Source: Robertmurraya sp047302285
GTDB lineage: Bacteria > Bacillota > Bacilli > Bacillales > Cytobacillaceae
Direction of reading: 5' to 3'
Assembly (NCBI RefSeq): GCF_047302285.1
Contig: NZ_CP154845.1
Span: forward strand, 1,860,001 to 1,924,000
DNA: 64,000 bases
Positions within the stretch are counted from its first letter, which is position 1, and each line of letters opens with the position of its first letter. The notes beneath the pieces were generated by a model that made no database searches, was not told where the DNA came from, and saw only the letters and a program-made list of their open reading frames with translations. A program made the translations under genes and the position numbers. Of the stretch, positions 62,164-64,000 are shown in pieces.

Positions 62164-63192
62164 GTGATTTTTATTGCTGTCAAAGTGTTTGAATTATCAG
62201 CTACTGAAAGAAAGATAATACACTCAATTCAGGACCTTGTAAAGCGAAACAACATTGATAATATTGCGCGGACAGAGGCTTATTTTCGTTATTATCAAGA
62301 AAATAAAGAGATCAAATGGTCCTTTTTAGCTCATATGGTATCCCGCAATGCAGGATGGAATATGTGTGACTTAGAAGGAAAATGGATTCCAAAAGTCATT
62401 GATAAGCATGAAAGAGATGTATTATTTCATACTTATGAAAAAGCAAATTGGCTTATATTTCAAGATGCGTTCCCTCAACTCCTTCTCTACCAATATTCGA
62501 CGAAAAACAAGGAGGCTATGTTTCATCTTCTTCCATTTTTTCATGTTTCCAAGTTTATGGAGCAAGAGTGGGAGTACTACTGGCATTCGAAAGATCATGT
62601 AAGAATATTAATAGCATTAATCATTAATGAACAAAATATGATTCAAAAACCAGTTATAGACAACCCCTTTTATAGAAGGAGTGTATTTCGTACATCTTTA
62701 TTTTCCTTTCAAGATTGGTTTCATTACAGCTGTGTCTTATTGCCAACCGTACACGGCGAATTATTTGGTGCAAGCGTTAGCGGTTTTCGTATTGTCGATA
62801 AAAGAATTGACTTAGGGAAAAGACTTGCCTCCATTCTATTTCATAAAAACCTATACCCATATTTCTATGAATTTGCAAAGAAAACCATACATACAGGTTC
62901 ACGAGATGATTATGAACAGTATTTACATGACTATCCTAGGAGCAAGACAACACCTTTAAGACGAACGTTCCCAATCATCAATCATCACGATCAACGATTA
63001 AAAGATTGGTCTAAGTTGAAAAAAATAAAGCCAAAATGGTTTTCTCATACGATTCACCATCGGCATCCAGTCTGCATAACGAAATGGTTTAAGGGAAAGC
63101 AAAAAACATTGCATAAAGCCATTTTAGTGAAGGAAATATTCGTGAGGAAGTTTCACTTTCATAAAAATAAAGAAGAGATTGTGGAGGATTAG
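62164..63192 (+). CDS. yppC: YppC family protein (DUF2515)
   Basis: A 342-residue soluble protein divergent from recU, matching B. subtilis yppC by place and length. Recognisable segments are SHMVSRNAGWNMCDLEGKW-like AHMVSRNAGWNMCDLEG (about 58-74), FQDAFPQLLLYQYS and FGASVSGFRIVDKRIDLGKR. Function is unknown. The start is uncertain: GTG at 62,164 sits inside the apparent Shine-Dalgarno sequence GAGGTGAT, while a GTG at 62,185 is rather far from it. Confidence 0.83.
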   Translation: MIFIAVKVFELSATERKIIHSIQDLVKRNNIDNIARTEAYFRYYQENKEIKWSFLAHMVSRNAGWNMCDLEGKWIPKVIDKHERDVLFHTYEKANWLIFQDAFPQLLLYQYSTKNKEAMFHLLPFFHVSKFMEQEWEYYWHSKDHVRILIALIINEQNMIQKPVIDNPFYRRSVFRTSLFSFQDWFHYSCVLLPTVHGELFGASVSGFRIVDKRIDLGKRLASILFHKNLYPYFYEFAKKTIHTGSRDDYEQYLHDYPRSKTTPLRRTFPIINHHDQRLKDWSKLKKIKPKWFSHTIHHRHPVCITKWFKGKQKTLHKAILVKEIFVRKFHFHKNKEEIVED

Positions 63193-63217
63193 ACGAATCT
63201 CCATAATCTCTTCTTTA
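63170..63217. terminator. Bidirectional terminator between yppC and sspM
   Basis: A stem of about 20 bp with one G-T pair and one bulge (63,170-63,190 with 63,196-63,215) lies between convergent genes. Confidence 0.8.
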
Positions 63218-63224
63218 GTGGATG

Positions 63225-63332
63225 TTACGTTGATGGTCTGTCTGGTCCTTCAAGTTTCTTATCACCAAAGCCAGCTTTTGATTCTTCAAGTTTTTTTGGC
63301 TGAGCATTTGTTTGTTTCTTTTTCTTTTTCAT
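63225..63332 (-). CDS. sspM: Small acid-soluble spore protein M
   Basis: A 35-residue, very basic protein, MKKKKKQTNAQPKKLEESKA at the start and ending DKKLEGPDRPST. The ending GPxRPST and the size match the minor spore protein SspM, which is next to yppC in B. subtilis. GGAGGTG lies five bases before the ATG. It would be made in the forespore under sigma-G. No promoter was checked in detail. It is too short for most gene finders. Confidence 0.9.
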   Translation of the reverse strand: MKKKKKQTNAQPKKLEESKAGFGDKKLEGPDRPST

Positions 63333-63565
63333 TTTTTAGCACCTCCATTTTTAGTGTGTTCAAACAAGTACATTTCATTCGTGTCGAATTGACGACAAAA
63401 CCGTGAGAAATAGTACTATCTTTGCCGAATAACAACTAGTTTTGTCAATGTTGAAGGATGTATTTGATGAAGGGAGAATATAGTGCATATACATTAACGA
63501 AAATCGAAAGAAGCGACCTTTAAAATGAGGGAAATGGTGAAGATAAATAGGAGGAGGTAAGTAAC

Positions 63566-63838
63566 ATGGAAAAGGAACATGTACAGAAGGAAGAATTACT
63601 TGAAAAGTTAACAGAAATTTATGACCAGTTAGAGGAATTAGAGAAAACACTAGATACAAATTTAGCAGAAAACCGCAACAAGATTCTAAATGATCAATTT
63701 TCAAGATTAATGAGTTTGGATAGTCGAATTACTAAACTTGAAAATGCTTTTGATAGTGGTCCACTTAAATTTATTGAGAAGAAACGAAAGGCAAGTTTAA
63801 CTCAAAGCTCAAACATGAAACTTGAACTTGGTTACTAA
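63566..63838 (+). CDS. Small coiled-coil protein
   Basis: A 90-residue protein with a strong heptad pattern over residues 5-60 (EELLEKLTEIYDQLEELEKT) and a short basic tail. GGAGGAGG lies before the ATG. It occupies the yppD position between yppC and yppE of B. subtilis, but I cannot confirm similarity to YppD. Function is unknown. A terminator follows directly. Confidence 0.7.
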   Translation: MEKEHVQKEELLEKLTEIYDQLEELEKTLDTNLAENRNKILNDQFSRLMSLDSRITKLENAFDSGPLKFIEKKRKASLTQSSNMKLELGY

Positions 63839-63853
63839 TGTAAATACAATAAA

Positions 63854-63886
63854 AATAAAGTGGCTTTTAGCTACTTTATTTTTTTG
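63854..63886 (+). terminator. Terminator after the coiled-coil gene
   Basis: An 11-bp stem with one G-T pair (63,854-63,864 with 63,870-63,880) followed by a T run. Confidence 0.85.
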
Positions 63887-63902
63887 TAGGAGGAAAACCA
63901 GT

Positions 63903-64000
63903 TTGAATGAGACTTTATTAGAGTTGACCGAAAAATTATTAGCATATATTGAACAAATTTCCGATAAATTTGAAGAGGTAAAGGAAACGAAAGTAAAGGG
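63903..64000 (+). CDS. yppE: YppE family protein (DUF1798), 5' end only
   Basis: The first 32 codons of a gene that runs off the window. It starts with TTG at 63,903 after TAGGAGGA and reads NETLLELTEKLLAYIEQISD, then KFEEVKETKVKG. This matches the N-terminal helix of YppE, a small all-alpha protein of unknown function, and its place in the B. subtilis order. Only the beginning can be judged. Confidence 0.75.
   Translation, partial: MNETLLELTEKLLAYIEQISDKFEEVKETKVK

Overview
The window is chromosomal DNA from a low-GC, endospore-forming member of the Bacillaceae. Spore genes (spoIVA, sspM, ypjB), bacillithiol genes, the menaquinone pathway and a TRAP protein (mtrB) are present. Gene order follows the Bacillus subtilis stretch from der to yppE almost gene for gene. 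I cannot name the species. No rRNA, tRNA or CRISPR array was seen.

Positions 1-11.4 kb hold housekeeping and sporulation genes: the end of der, then gpsA, yphE, yphF, spoIVA, hbs, folE, mtrB, hepS-menG-hepT, ndk and cheR. A 145-nt, perfectly paired cloverleaf-like repeat lies between hbs and folE. Positions 11.6-17.9 kb are the aromatic amino-acid supraoperon aroC-aroB-aroH-hisC-tyrA-aroA. The trp genes that sit between aroH and hisC in B. subtilis are missing, although mtrB is retained. Positions 18-27.7 kb hold a degenerate amidohydrolase-like gene, ypiA, ypiB, ypiF, the menaquinol:cytochrome c reductase genes qcrABC, ypjA, ypjB, a yugP-type metallopeptidase, a cluster of short palindromic repeats, and ypjC on the minus strand. 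Positions 27.9-47.2 kb hold ypjD-dapB-mgsA-bshB1-bshA-cca-birA, panBCD, dinG, ypmA, ypmB, aspB, asnS, dnaD, nth and ypoC, with ponA convergent on the minus strand.

The most unusual part is about 47,571-61,818. A mobile element of about 14.2 kb has split the host recU gene (Holliday-junction resolvase) into two intact, in-frame halves. The 5' half lies at 62,057-61,818 and the 3' half at 47,573-47,190. Inside the element a minus-strand operon encodes a helix-turn-helix protein, three tyrosine recombinases (456, 876 and 576 aa), a TnpC-like coiled-coil protein that appears frameshifted, and, as the last gene, a complete but divergent RecU. The element therefore inserts into recU and brings a replacement recU as part of its mobility operon. 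This resembles the Tn554/recombinase-trio architecture, but the recU target and carried recU are not something I recognise as described. Other cargo includes a 781-aa peptidoglycan-binding/DUF1906 (glycoside-hydrolase-like) protein with a 185-aa partner, both without signal peptides, plus small membrane and zinc-ribbon proteins.

To the right of the element the host map resumes with yppC, sspM (minus strand), a small coiled-coil gene and the start of yppE. Start codons were chosen from ribosome-binding-site spacing and family length. No database searches were run, so family names rest on recognised motifs and on gene order.
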